64,000 nt of DNA from Acidobacteriota bacterium (GTDB taxonomy: Bacteria; Acidobacteriota; Vicinamibacteria; Vicinamibacterales; 2-12-FULL-66-21), in contig QHWT01000056.1 in assembly GCA_003222675.1 (NCBI GenBank), positions 1-64,000 of the forward strand, given 5' to 3'. Below, piece after piece: positions 8,164 through 16,929 of this stretch. The notes under the pieces are model-generated. The model saw only the letters and a program-made list of their open reading frames with translations, ran no database searches and had not been told where the DNA came from. Every line of letters starts with the position of its first letter. Positions within the stretch are counted from its first letter, which is position 1. The position numbers were made by a program, and so were the translations under genes.

Positions 8164-9039
8164 GTGGATTTCCCCCTTTTCATCAGGCAGCGGCTTAAAG
8201 AATTGAAGACCGAGCAGAGAGATCTCGCTACGGCCGCCCGGGTGACGGAGTCCTACATTTCCCAGTTGCTGACAGGGAAGAAGGCGCCCCCGGCGCCCGA
8301 GCGGACCGAGATTTACGTCAGGATGGAGACGTTCCTGAGGCTGCCCGCAGGAAAGTTGGCCCACCTGGCGGATCTCCAGCGCAAAGAGGTCTTGAAGAGA
8401 AAACTGGCTGCCCCTCCCGCCCCCTTGTTCAAAGAAATGCGGGAGTTGATTCTGCGCAAGTGCGTCGCGGCCAAGAAGCACTCAATCGAAGCGATCTTTG
8501 AGAAGGAGCCCTTCGGCGCCCTCGAACGCCTCGTCGCGCAAAAGCTTCTGGACGTCGTGCAGCGCATGGCCGAAGAGGAGCTGGAAGATGAAACTTGGCT
8601 CCCGCTGGTGGCCCGACTCAGCGGCCGCAGCTACGAGCAGCTGCGCGTCATTGCGCTCGAGTTCCTGGAGACGGACATCTTCAACGTCTCCGCGGAAAAC
8701 TCCGTCACGTTTCTCGATCCATTGATTGAATCGTGGGACATCGACCTCGCGACGTTCGGAATGGAGATCGTACTCAACCGGCGTCTGGCGCCCGGGCACC
8801 GGAAGAGATTTGAGTTCGTCGAACGGGAAGCCGCCGCGGCCGACGAGGAGGCCGGGTTTCAAGCGTTCCTTCAGGATCCCTCCTTGAAGGGCGATGCAAC
8901 CGCGGAAGAAATCGAGTTTCTCAAGAAGCTGCGATTCGCGCGCAAACGGCCGACGGCCCTTTACTATTACCGAGAACTGCAGAACCTGCGAGACCCGCTT
9001 CATTTTCGCCCCGTGTCGACCGAGGAGAAGACAACCTAG
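8164..9039 (+). CDS. XRE-family helix-turn-helix protein
   Basis: The product of 291 residues starts at GTG with GGGAG just upstream. Residues about 5-60 form an XRE DNA-binding domain: RQRLKELKTEQRDLATAARV, then TESYISQLLTGKKAP as turn and recognition helix. The remaining ~230 residues are mostly helical and charged, with no recognised ligand or peptidase motif. A Glu/Ala-rich stretch (FEFVEREAAAADEEAGFQAF) lies near residue 225. It is divergently oriented to the ABM-like gene, so it may control that gene and itself through the shared intergenic dyad. This longer XRE architecture is familiar in Acidobacteriota, but the signal it responds to is unknown. Confidence 0.8.
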   Translation: MDFPLFIRQRLKELKTEQRDLATAARVTESYISQLLTGKKAPPAPERTEIYVRMETFLRLPAGKLAHLADLQRKEVLKRKLAAPPAPLFKEMRELILRKCVAAKKHSIEAIFEKEPFGALERLVAQKLLDVVQRMAEEELEDETWLPLVARLSGRSYEQLRVIALEFLETDIFNVSAENSVTFLDPLIESWDIDLATFGMEIVLNRRLAPGHRKRFEFVEREAAAADEEAGFQAFLQDPSLKGDATAEEIEFLKKLRFARKRPTALYYYRELQNLRDPLHFRPVSTEEKTT

Positions 9040-9441
9040 ACGCCCGTGCCGTCTCCGGCCTCGGTGGAGAGCATTCTTGGCCTGAGCGGAGGCCGGTCCA
9101 GCCGCATCGTACGCGCCGCTCAGATCGAAAAAACCTACGCGCAGCATACGCCCGGACGTGCTCCACTCTGAGTGCCCGGACATATCCGCGAGTGCGGTGT
9201 CGACGAGTTCGAGTGCGCGGGCGTATCGCGGGGACCGTGAAACGGCCGCGACTTACGCCGCCTCATTCGTTCGACAGTTCGCGAGCGGCGATCGCTGAAC
9301 GTGATATGCTGGAATTCCTTTCCTGAAGTTCCCCGGCCATCACCAGCCGCCGAGCTCACTAAAGTGACTGGCGCAGTTCGACTCCGCTTCCGCTCCAGCC
9401 TCGTCCGCCTTCGAACGGTGCACATCGGAAGGGGTCGGCCA
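9040..9441. other. Non-coding gap before the small membrane-protein cluster
   Basis: No supported gene. The forward frame starting at 9301 reads into the next gene but its first 47 codons are arginine-rich and lack a ribosome site, so the internal ATG at 9442 is preferred. Confidence 0.35.
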
Positions 9442-9777
9442 ATGACAGCGACCGCAACAGAACCCATTCACCTCGGCACGTATCCTGCCGCATGGAACCG
9501 CATCGCCATCCACGAAGACGGAGTGCGCAGCGACGATGCGGTCGTCAACCGCACCCGCGCCGTCACACCGAGTGGACGTGTCCGCCCCGCTGTGGGCCGC
9601 GACGAAGACTTGAACGTCAGTTCTTCGATATGGTCGTGGACCACGCTGATGGATGGCGTGACGTTGCTTGGTGTCGTCTGGAGTATTCCGATCGCCGTGC
9701 TGGTCGCTGGGAGCTCTGTCGCGCTCGCGATCGCATTCCTGCTCTGGCTCGTGCGACTCACGCTGCGCGCGTTCTGA
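9442..9777 (+). CDS. Small membrane protein, first of a three-gene cluster
   Basis: The chosen ATG at 9442 is preceded by GGAAGGGG, giving 111 residues (MTATATEPIHLGTY...). The N-terminal ~75 residues are polar. The C-terminal ~35 residues form a long hydrophobic segment (VTLLGVVWSIPIAVLVAGSSVALAIAFLLW) ending in a short basic tail, so this is a tail-anchored inner-membrane protein. The next two genes follow almost without gap (16 bases, then a 4-base overlap) and also encode tiny membrane proteins. No family recognised. Confidence 0.55.
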   Translation: MTATATEPIHLGTYPAAWNRIAIHEDGVRSDDAVVNRTRAVTPSGRVRPAVGRDEDLNVSSSIWSWTTLMDGVTLLGVVWSIPIAVLVAGSSVALAIAFLLWLVRLTLRAF

Positions 9778-9793
9778 ATGGAAGGAAGCACCA

Positions 9794-9943
9794 ATGCTCG
9801 TTTTTGCGTTCGGCCTCGTGTTGGCCGCAGTGCTACTCATCAAGCTGGGGTTTCGTCGGCAGTTGGGTGGGGCGACTCTGGGATCGATGAGCCCTCAATG
9901 GATCGCCGCCCTCCGGGCGTCGCAACAAGCGTCGTCAATATGA
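9794..9943 (+). CDS. 49-residue membrane protein
   Basis: The ATG at 9794 has GGAAGGAAG upstream. The product begins with a single transmembrane segment (MLVFAFGLVLAAVLLIKLGF) and a short polar tail (SPQWIAALRASQQASS). It overlaps the next gene by four bases (ATGA), which indicates translational coupling. No homologue recognised; the good ribosome site and coupling are the support. Confidence 0.5.
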   Translation: MLVFAFGLVLAAVLLIKLGFRRQLGGATLGSMSPQWIAALRASQQASSI

Positions 9944-10206
9944 GGATCATCACGTTCGGTCGCACTGTCGTCGTTCCGGTATCGCTGGTCGTCCTGGCTC
10001 TCGCGGGATTCAGCGCACCGCCCGTCACGATCCGGTCCATGCTCGTGCTCTTGGCAGTTGGCGCGCTCGGTCTCGTCGTGCTTGCGCTGACGAGATCGTG
10101 GCGCGGGTCGAGTCCCGTCCGTCCGCTCACGCGGACGGACGATGCAGTCCAGATTACAAAGGACGACGCGTCGGACCTCGCGCGCATGGGCAGCGACGCC
10201 GGCTGA
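9940..10206 (+). CDS. 88-residue two-helix membrane protein
   Basis: The start ATG overlaps the previous stop (ATGA). Two hydrophobic helices (VVVPVSLVVLALAGFSAPP and MLVLLAVGALGLVVLALT) are joined by a short loop and followed by a polar tail of about 35 residues. It is the last of the three compact genes. Function unknown; proteins of this size are often accessory to envelope complexes, but nothing here points to one. Confidence 0.5.
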   Translation: MRIITFGRTVVVPVSLVVLALAGFSAPPVTIRSMLVLLAVGALGLVVLALTRSWRGSSPVRPLTRTDDAVQITKDDASDLARMGSDAG

Positions 10207-10704
10207 GAAGAGACGGGGACGCCTGCGCGCACCCCGTCCTGCACTACTCATTGTGACCAACGACATCCAGCAAGAACCTATGAACGACTTCGACAACATC
10301 CGGATACTGCGCGAACTGATCGCCGCGCTGGACCGCCGACTGGCGTGCAATGGCGTGCAAGGGTCGACGGCATCGTCGGCGTTCTTGGCATTCCCGGCAA
10401 CGTGCGTTCTGTCACTTACAGAATCTAAACGGTGCGCGAGAGTCCGAATCCCACTCTCTCCGTCACGTTCTAACGTGCCTCCTATCAATAACCTGCAAGA
10501 CTGAGTGATTTCACTTTAGAACCGCGCAATCGCTCGCGTCATCAGCCGATAGGCGCTGCGGGTCGGACAGCGAGCGCGCGCGCAAGAGTCAGTCGACTTT
10601 GGGCCGCGGGTGCAGCTTCCCCGTTGTCGAACGACGGAGTCACCTTCACCATTCACACCTCCCATCGAGGGCGCGTCGGGCGGGACACGAAGCGTGCGGA
10701 ACCG
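10207..10704. other. Junction region: gene-start fragment, tRNA-Ser scar, then empty
   Basis: At 10280 a forward ATG reads MNDFDNIRILRELIAALDRR and then loses protein-like character by about 10340, so it looks like the 5' stump of a small soluble protein. A copy of the tRNA-Ser 3' end follows at 10445-10465. From about 10470 to 10704 I see nothing. Confidence 0.4.
10445..10465 (+). repeat. Copy of the tRNA-Ser 3' end (possible att site)
   Basis: CGAATCCCACTCTCTCCG at 10445-10462 matches 2840-2857 of the tRNA-Ser(GGA) gene at 18 of 18 positions and is followed by TCA where the tRNA has CCA. It is in the same orientation, 7605 bases away. This is what a tRNA-integrating element leaves at its distal end. 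No integrase gene lies between the two copies. Confidence 0.6.
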
Positions 10705-11112
10705 TTATCGCTGGATGATGCGTTCCGCGATCAACCGCATTGCCGGTTTACTGACTAGCTCCTGGGCATAAAAACGCTGTCCCCACTCCAACAGCGTTAC
10801 GTCGACGTATTCGTGCAACCAATCGTTTTCGTGGATTCGCTTTCGCAGAGAGGCGCGGGCATTCGGGTCGGCACCCGCATCGAGGAGCAGCCGAGCGAAC
10901 GGATCATCTTTCAGCTGCGGCGCGGCATACTTCGATTGGACATAGTAAGCATACGACACGACCGTTGAGAACAGCGGCGTGTGGCCGCCGAAACCCTCCG
11001 AGTCGATCGCAGCCCTGGTGTTCACGTCCATTCCACGATCGAGCAGCCAGCGTGCGATCTCGATTTCGCCATAATCGATGGCCAGGTGCGGAAACGTCCC
11101 AGACAGCCCGCC
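10705..11112 (-). pseudogene. Ankyrin-repeat protein, C-terminal fragment
   Basis: The reverse-strand frame from about 11112 to 10705 reads FPHLAIDYGEIEIARWLLDRG, then MDVNTRAAIDSEGFGGHTPL, then ARLLLDAGADPNARASLR, which are recognisable ankyrin repeats. It ends with about 40 non-repeat residues. A TGA sits just upstream of the first repeat, and there is no start codon with a ribosome site, so the 5' part of the gene is missing. Ankyrin repeats mediate protein-protein contacts; with the N-terminus gone the gene is probably not functional. Confidence 0.65.
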
Positions 11113-11399
11113 ATCCTCTCACGCGAGATGCAGCAATCGCTTGTGGCGCCGGGTGTTTTTCACTTCAGAACTTCCAGGGTACCGCTCCCGGTTTCATCTG
11201 GACGGATGAAGAATCCGAATCGGAAAGTCCGCAAGTCACTGCGAGATAATTTCCGCGAATCGTGATTGGAGGATCGAAGGGTTGGGCAATGGAGGCGCGA
11301 CGCCGACCGTAGTGAATCCCACGGGCGCGAGCAGAGCGGGGCAACGAGACGCCGTCGGAACCTCAGTCGCGTACCGCGTCGTACTCCAATCCGACAGTC

Positions 11400-11605
11400 C
11401 CCGACTTCTCGTAAACGCGTCGACTTCTCAGGCTTCAGCATCGCCTCAAATGTCTTGCGGCCGATAAGCAGAATGTAGAACCGGCTGAAGATCTCATTGA
11501 AGTCGATGTCAGGGTCGTGGACGATCCAGTCGCTTTCACCGTTCGGCCCTGCGATGTAGCCGTCGAGACTCATGGCCACGCCGTAGCGAAAGCGGCGCGT
11601 GGGTC
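11400..11605 (-). pseudogene. RibD/dihydrofolate-reductase-like protein fragment
   Basis: The reverse strand reads RRFRYGVAMSLDGYIAGPNG, ESDWIVHDPDIDFNEIFSRF and LLIGRKTFEAML, the characteristic N-terminal third of RibD C-terminal-domain/DHFR-like reductases (start with an M-SLDGYIAGP motif). The sequence then degenerates near 11400. The upstream part of the same open frame (to 11819) is unrelated and overlaps the QueA-like fragment. No intact gene can be assembled. Confidence 0.6.
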
Positions 11606-11719
11606 GAGCCTCCGTTCCAGATAGTCCAGCCATGTGACCCCTCAAATCGGGAAGCCGTGTTCGTTGAGGTACGGGACGACCGCAGATGGAAGGTGCAACG
11701 CGGCGATCTAGAAGCGAGA

Positions 11720-12145
11720 TCGTGAGTCGATCGACCCGATGAGCGGATGCGGGGCCAGCACGGTGATCTTTCCATCCGCCGGCAGTCGGTAGGTCATCCC
11801 CGCCAATGCGTGACGGCACGGAAGCGACGCGACCGCGCCAGGCTGTCGCACTTCAACGCTCCAGAAACCCCGGGCAGGCGGGTCGATAGATGAATCTCGA
11901 ACGCCTCTCGGTCTTCGGCCGTTGCAGACACTGCGGCGTTCAAGGTGCCACTGGTATTGACCACGAGCAGGTCGCCTGCCGAGAGCCATCGAGGCAAATC
12001 AGTGAAGCGGGCGTGCTCGATCGAATTGGTCTCGATATTCGAGACGAGCAGTCGCACCTCATCGCGCCTGAGGCCACGCGCCTCCGGCGGTTCGGCCCGC
12101 TTTCGAGGTCGGCGGATAGTTCGAAACCCGCGATTAGATCGAACG
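11720..12145 (-). pseudogene. queA: QueA-like tRNA ribosyltransferase-isomerase fragment
   Basis: Three reverse frames join into a QueA-like N-terminus: FELSADLE near 12120, EPPEARGLRRDEVRLLVSN at about 12085-12040, DLPRWLSAGDLLVVNTSGTL, EIHLSTRLPG, and after another shift GFWSVEVRQPGAVAS. QueA transfers and isomerises the ribosyl group of S-adenosylmethionine onto queuosine precursors in tRNA. At least two frameshifts and loss of the C-terminal two thirds make this a pseudogene. The motif pattern is of the longer actinobacterial-like subtype, so a transferred or paralogous copy is likely. Confidence 0.65.
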
Positions 12146-12436
12146 TGAATGATACTTGCCTGCGGTCACTCGTTGCTCGAGTAGCGCTCCGTCAGATACT
12201 CGATGACGGCGGGAGTAGCCGACTCCACGGGAACATCCGTCGGGGCTCGTGATCGAGGACGGGCGCCCAAGAGAATTCGCACGGAACGCAGGTGACGCGA
12301 AGGTCACCTCGAGGCATCACCGCAGCACGGAGATTCATACGGTGCCCGCATCAACCCGGCCTGACCGCCTGCACAACGATCGCGCAGCTCGTCGCAAACC
12401 CTTCCACAGGCGCAACAATTCGCTCACACTCAATCA
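12146..12436. other. Gap between QueA-like fragment and aquaporin
   Basis: No supported gene or structure; short frames lack ribosome sites. Confidence 0.3.
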
Positions 12437-13147
12437 TCAATGGCTGACAGCTCGAGCTTGGCGAGTTTCGCCAGCAGTCGGAGTGTCCGCCGCAAGCGCT
12501 TCCTGGGGTGTGGGCTGCGATGGCTGTTGCACGCGGTACAAAATCGCCGCAAGCGCGCCACCGATGAACGGTCCCACCAGGTATAGCCACAGATTGGCAA
12601 CGGAGCCGCCGCCCAGCAGCGCCGCAACCAGGATCGGCCCAGTGCCAACCGCGGGGTTGAAGGCTCCGCCCGAAATCGGACCACCTGCAAACGCGCCGGC
12701 GGTAACGGTAAACCCGATCGCCAGACCATAGAACGAGTTGCCTGTCGTCTGCGGTGCGGTCGCGCTGTGCAGCACGACGAGACACAGTGCGGTCGTGTAC
12801 AGGATTTCGATCAGCAGGGCGCCAAGTGTCGAAGCCCCGTCACCCGGCGCGGGCGCGAACGTTCGCCCCAGCACCACGTAGACGACCGCTGCGGCGCTGA
12901 GCGCGCCCAGGATTTGCGCCGCCATGTACGGCACAGTGTCTCGCGCGTGGAGCTTGCCGCGCAGCACGACGGCGAGCGTCACCGCCGGGTTGTAATGGCC
13001 ACCGGAGACATGTCCGCCCATGTAAACCATCACCATCAGCGACGCGCCAATCGCCAGAGGCGCCATCGGCGTGCCGCCGAGCACTGCCAGACCGATGGTA
13101 AGGACCAGGAAGAAAGTCCCGACAAACTCAGTTACGTACTTATTCAT
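12437..13147 (-). CDS. Aquaporin / glycerol-facilitator family (MIP) channel
   Basis: This 236-residue inner-membrane channel has the two NPA boxes of the MIP family: HYNPAVTL (NPA at 53-55) and GAFNPAVGTG (164-166), each in a re-entrant loop, within six predicted transmembrane helices. The ATG at 13147 (MNKYVTEFVGTFFLVL) is preceded by AGGAG; the longer frame adds non-conserved sequence. The C-terminus has a polar ~35-residue tail. After the second NPA the usual Arg or Asp position reads VGTG, so water-versus-glycerol selectivity is unclear. It stands alone on the reverse strand. Confidence 0.93.
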   Translation of the reverse strand: MNKYVTEFVGTFFLVLTIGLAVLGGTPMAPLAIGASLMVMVYMGGHVSGGHYNPAVTLAVVLRGKLHARDTVPYMAAQILGALSAAAVVYVVLGRTFAPAPGDGASTLGALLIEILYTTALCLVVLHSATAPQTTGNSFYGLAIGFTVTAGAFAGGPISGGAFNPAVGTGPILVAALLGGGSVANLWLYLVGPFIGGALAAILYRVQQPSQPTPQEALAADTPTAGETRQARAVSH

Positions 13148-13693
13148 GTGTCTTGCTCCTGCGGGGGCCGGGCAGCCTGCGCCTGCAGCGGGACGATATC
13201 GATCGCTGCCAGCGTGCAAGGTTCAAGCGCCATGTTTCGACCCGACAGGAAAGCGTCCGGTTGCCCGCTCTCCTGAACTTTTTCACAGGCCTGCACAGAA
13301 CATGCCTGCACCGAACATGTGTGCAATACTTGAGCGTTCAAGCAATCGCCTCATCGAAGCGAATCCGCGTTGCCCGCGGTCGTCAGCGGACACGATCGAC
13401 GATGGATCGGCTACGTCGCTGATGTGCGAACACCTTTGCCGGATTGTCGGCATCGCTGGCGTCGAGTTTGCAGTCGAGACCGGCTGGTGCTGTACGGAAC
13501 TGCCACGCACAACCAGCTGTGTCTCATGGTACGCGAACGCGCCCTCGTGACGCCGTATGACTCGTGTGTCTGAACATCGTACGGGTGGAAGATGATGCGG
13601 TCTCGGTGGTCTGAGCTCGCCATTCGCGATGGCACTGGTTGGTGACGTTCTGTACGTAGTCAAGACCGACGCGCTACGATTCGGAGGCAAGGC
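13148..13693. other. Gap with a 15-bp tandem repeat
   Basis: No supported gene in 546 bases. At 13290-13319 CCTGCACAGAACATG is followed directly by CCTGCACCGAACATG, a tandem duplication with one mismatch. Confidence 0.4.
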
Positions 13694-13978
13694 ATGTTAG
13701 ACACAGCATCAAAGAGGGATTCTGGCGCTGTCGGGCCGAAGGTACCACCTTCCGGCGCAAGCGCTGCCACACGTCAGGATGGTCGCGACGAGCCGGCCTC
13801 GGCCCCTGGGCCGGAGGTGCAGTCATATGAATCCAGAATGAACAGAATCGCGCGGCGAGCGCATGAGATTTACGAGGCTCGAGGAGGAGAGCACGGGAAA
13901 GCGATGGAGGATTGGCTCCAGGCCGAACGGGAAATCGACGCTGAACTGGACAACTCACGCGCCAAGTCTACCGAGTGA
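13694..13978 (+). CDS. DUF2934 protein
   Basis: The 94-residue product has a low-complexity polar N-terminus (about 45 residues) and a C-terminal DUF2934 domain: RIARRAHEIYEARGG, EHGKAMEDWLQAEREIDAEL. This short helical domain is widespread in Acidobacteriota and Proteobacteria; its role is unknown. The ATG is preceded by GGAGGCAAG. A small frame begins ten bases downstream. Confidence 0.8.
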   Translation: MLDTASKRDSGAVGPKVPPSGASAATRQDGRDEPASAPGPEVQSYESRMNRIARRAHEIYEARGGEHGKAMEDWLQAEREIDAELDNSRAKSTE

Positions 13979-13987
13979 GTCGCGGTC

Positions 13988-14170
13988 GTGGAAGTTTCGA
14001 TCACGAACCGGCGTGAGGGCGAGGATCGCCGAACCGTGACCCGCAGCGGGCGACGCGCGACCGACCCGAAACCAAGGCCGACCAAATCGCTTGAAGCGCT
14101 TGGGATATCCCACCAAAATCCCGCCCTCGTCTCAGAAACCGCTGATGCCACTAACGATCACGAGGCGTGA
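13988..14170 (+). CDS. Possible 60-residue hypothetical protein
   Basis: A GTG-initiated frame starts ten bases after the DUF2934 stop. It encodes a highly charged peptide (EGEDRRTVTRSGRRATDPKP). There is no good ribosome site and no recognised family. Proximity to the DUF2934 gene is the only support, so this may be chance. Confidence 0.3.
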   Translation: MEVSITNRREGEDRRTVTRSGRRATDPKPRPTKSLEALGISHQNPALVSETADATNDHEA

Positions 14171-14731
14171 TCGACAAAGCGTCTGCGATACGAAGTTGGC
14201 GCGCATGCGATGGGCGTACGCAGACCTTATCCGCCGTCCGCATGGGAGACATCCGCACCGAGCGCCGGTGTCTTGAGGCGTCAATAAACACAGGTCGAGA
14301 CGGTCAAACGGCGTGCAAGCCTGCGCCCACGCTCACCGGGAGGATGTTGTACTTCTACGCCGACGACTGGAAGATCGAGAGCGAAGCGTAAGCCGCCGGC
14401 AAGCTGTTGACTACGGCCGCGACGCGCATTGGCTCGATCCGTTCGTCTATGGATCTGTTGCGTACACGATCGCCCTCGTACCGCGTAACGCTACGGCTCA
14501 GACTCATAAGTCGGTGCACGGTGCCTGGACGGCATCGTGATGGAATGGATCCACAGGGTCTTCAGTAGGCGCGAAGGAAGCTATCAGCAGGGGATTGCTT
14601 CAGCACCTCCACCCTCACAGAGTCCACTCGTTCAGCGACCCGGTGACGACAGCGCGACGAGCACTGCAGCATGACCAAAGTCTTTATCGGAGAATCTTAG
14701 GTCAGCCACGCCGATCGGTGTTGTCCTAGCG
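14171..14731. other. Gap before the serine hydrolase
   Basis: No supported gene. Two overlapping short forward frames (14167-14391 and 14313-14540) have no ribosome site or conserved motif. Confidence 0.3.
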
Positions 14732-16102
14732 CTATTGTGTAATCGGCATTCGATTGGCGAAGACGTCGATGACCCGTTCGGCCAGAGGCGGGTCGAGATT
14801 GGTGAGGCCGATCAGGACATAACCGAGCTGGGGATATATCCGAACCTCGCCATTTCTGCCTGGTGCGCCGCCCGCATGGCCGTAATAACGCAGCTTACCG
14901 TCGCCCTGAACATTGAAGCCGTACCCGTAGTGTTCTTGGTGGATCGTTGTCGCATTCGCAAGGGTCGCCTTGGCTAGGAGCTGTCCCGATTCGAGCGCCT
15001 GGACAAAACGAAAGAGGTCACCCGCTGTCGCATAGGCGCCGCCGAACGCCATTCCCCTGCCCCACGGTGCGGTATTCGCTATCCACGCGCCGTTTCGCCT
15101 GACGTATCCAATCGCGTGTCTGCCGACGTGTTCACTCGGTGGGAGAAAATCCGTGGATGTCATGCCGGCCGGCTCGAAGATTCTGCGGTGCACGTAGTCG
15201 TAATACGACATCCCGCTGACCCGCTCGATGATCAGCGCCAGCAACACGAATCCGTAGTTGGAGTACCGGTACTCCGTCCCGGGCTCGAAGAGCAGCCCAC
15301 GTGTTCCAAACAGCTTTATGTAATCCGCGTGCTCGCGCAGCGTTGACAGCTCTGCGCCAAACACATCGCCTGTTCCGCCAGTGTGCGTGAGCAGATGACG
15401 GACCGTCACCTTTGATGCGACGTCCGTGTTGGGGTAGTTGGCAAGGTACTGTCCGACGAGACCATCCAGACTTAGCCGGCCGGCTTCAATCAGCTGCAGC
15501 ACGGCAACCGCCGTAAACATCTTGGATATTGATGCGACGTCAAACTGCGTATCCAGGGACACGGGTAGTGCCCTGTCACGGTCCGCGAGGCCCCATCCTT
15601 TCTGCAGGCGCACTTTTCCTTCCCGTGCCACGAACACGACGCCGGAGAACCGATCTTCGTTCGTGGCCTTCTCAGCGAAATCCGAGACGGCCTCCAGCGC
15701 TGCGGTCTCGCTCAGCCTCGGCGGTGCAAGATCCGCAGGGCACGGTATCGGCACCACTTCCTGCCGCACAATGTTCGGCGGGGTTTCCGAGGCGAGAACA
15801 AGTTCCAATCGACCAATCTGGTCCGAGTTTCTTTCCCGTAGTAGAGCGGTCAGCGACAACGATTCATTCTTTTCGATGCGGATGAGAGTGAAGCCGCCAG
15901 TCCATTCGCGGAAAGTGAGACTGGCACCGACGGGCCGACTCTGCCGCCGGTACGTCGTATCGAACGCTCTGATCCTGGCTGGATCCGCAGAATTGAAGGC
16001 GGTCAGCCATGCTGCGAGGACTTTGCCGGCGGCCGTATCGGTCGTCGTCGGTTGGCTGAACGCACAGCTTGCCAGCACGACGAGGAGGACAGTACGCCGC
16101 AT
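14732..16102 (-). CDS. Beta-lactamase-related serine hydrolase (class C fold)
   Basis: The 456-residue product has a signal peptide (TVLLVVLASCAFS), an N-terminal DUF-like segment (about 25-120) that resembles the NTF2-like domain often fused to these enzymes, and a penicillin-binding-protein/class C beta-lactamase domain. The catalytic motifs are present: S191-I-S-K194 (SxxK), Y280-S-N282 (YxN), and HAGG near residue 412 in the position of the KTG box. Such periplasmic proteins act as esterases or D-amino acid peptidases rather than true beta-lactamases. The gene is isolated on the reverse strand. Substrate unknown. Confidence 0.9.
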   Translation of the reverse strand: MRRTVLLVVLASCAFSQPTTTDTAAGKVLAAWLTAFNSADPARIRAFDTTYRRQSRPVGASLTFREWTGGFTLIRIEKNESLSLTALLRERNSDQIGRLELVLASETPPNIVRQEVVPIPCPADLAPPRLSETAALEAVSDFAEKATNEDRFSGVVFVAREGKVRLQKGWGLADRDRALPVSLDTQFDVASISKMFTAVAVLQLIEAGRLSLDGLVGQYLANYPNTDVASKVTVRHLLTHTGGTGDVFGAELSTLREHADYIKLFGTRGLLFEPGTEYRYSNYGFVLLALIIERVSGMSYYDYVHRRIFEPAGMTSTDFLPPSEHVGRHAIGYVRRNGAWIANTAPWGRGMAFGGAYATAGDLFRFVQALESGQLLAKATLANATTIHQEHYGYGFNVQGDGKLRYYGHAGGAPGRNGEVRIYPQLGYVLIGLTNLDPPLAERVIDVFANRMPITQ

Positions 16103-16530
16103 GCGAATGAGTCTTCTTCGATTAATCGTGAGGCTTGGCTATACCCATGGTGACCGACTTCAAACGATCCTTTGACGGTGGCGTGCGTGCAAAGGGTTGG
16201 CGCAAAGGATAAAACAGGCGCACGCTGACGGATCGGCTTCGACCGGCCGCTTTGATGAGCTCCTATTGTGCACGCTGACAAGCGGTAGAAGGAGTGAGGC
16301 GGCTCGTCCGCTGACCTGGTGGGTCCAAGTCATGAGGCAATCTGGTTTCAACTGGCAAGCGTTAGGAACCCGTACCGTCGATCTTCGACGCTGACGTCGA
16401 ATGCGACGTGCGGAAAGTCGGCCAGTCACCGCCCGATGCACCCATTGGTGCGCTGAAGCGGACTTCCTTGACGCGATCGTGTACAAGAACCTCCTCCTGC
16501 GCGCGGCTCGCTCGGCACCTCTGCATTCAT
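16103..16530. other. Gap between divergent serine hydrolase and PadR gene
   Basis: No supported gene. The reverse-strand serine hydrolase promoter should lie near 16103-16200. The PadR promoter begins at 16531. Confidence 0.35.
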
Positions 16531-16566
16531 TTGACAGCCCAATGGAACGGGTGATATTCCGTTGGT
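16531..16566 (+). promoter_or_regulatory. Promoter and dyad of PadR cassette 1
   Basis: TTGACA (16531-16536), a 17-base spacer and ATATTC (16554-16559) place the transcript start close to 16566. The dyad AACGG (16546-16550), N8, CCGTT (16559-16563) straddles the -10 region. The PadR GTG at 16567 would then be the first codon of a leaderless message. No ribosome site precedes it, which agrees. Confidence 0.5.
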
Positions 16567-16914
16567 GTGTCTAATAGAGAGGCATCGAAGGCCGACGTCC
16601 TGCAAGGCACACTCGATCTCATGGTGCTGCAAACGCTGAATTCGCTCGGGCCCCAGCATGGTTACGCGATTGCCGCGCGCCTCGGGCAAGTCTCTGGCGG
16701 CGCGCTTCAGCTGAACATGGGCACGCTCTATCCGGCACTGATGCGCCTGGAACAGCGCGGGCTGCTGCGTGGCAACTGGGCGATCACTGACAACAACCGC
16801 AGGGCGCGCTTCTATGCGCTTACGGCCGCAGGGCGGCGCGAGCTGGCCAAGGAACGACAGGCATGGGACCGGATGGCGGCGATCATCCACGCGCTGCTGC
16901 GCGGCGAGATCTGA
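16567..16914 (+). CDS. PadR-family regulator, cassette 1
   Basis: This 115-residue winged-helix repressor starts at GTG. The family signature runs DVLQGTLDLMVLQTLNSLGP, HGYAIAARLGQVSGG, MGTLYPALMRLEQRGLLRG, NNRRARFYALTAAGRREL. Family members usually repress themselves and a neighbouring transporter until a ligand binds. The permease gene starts 15 bases downstream, so they form one transcript. It matches the acidobacterial PadR subfamily (TIGR03433) known to sit beside ADOP permeases. Confidence 0.95.
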   Translation: MSNREASKADVLQGTLDLMVLQTLNSLGPQHGYAIAARLGQVSGGALQLNMGTLYPALMRLEQRGLLRGNWAITDNNRRARFYALTAAGRRELAKERQAWDRMAAIIHALLRGEI

Positions 16915-16929
16915 TCGAAGGAGCGTCAG

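Noticed and set aside
13290-13319. 15-bp tandem repeat as a possible mini-array or iteron
   Set aside because: Only two units and no replication gene nearby, so reported merely as a local duplication.
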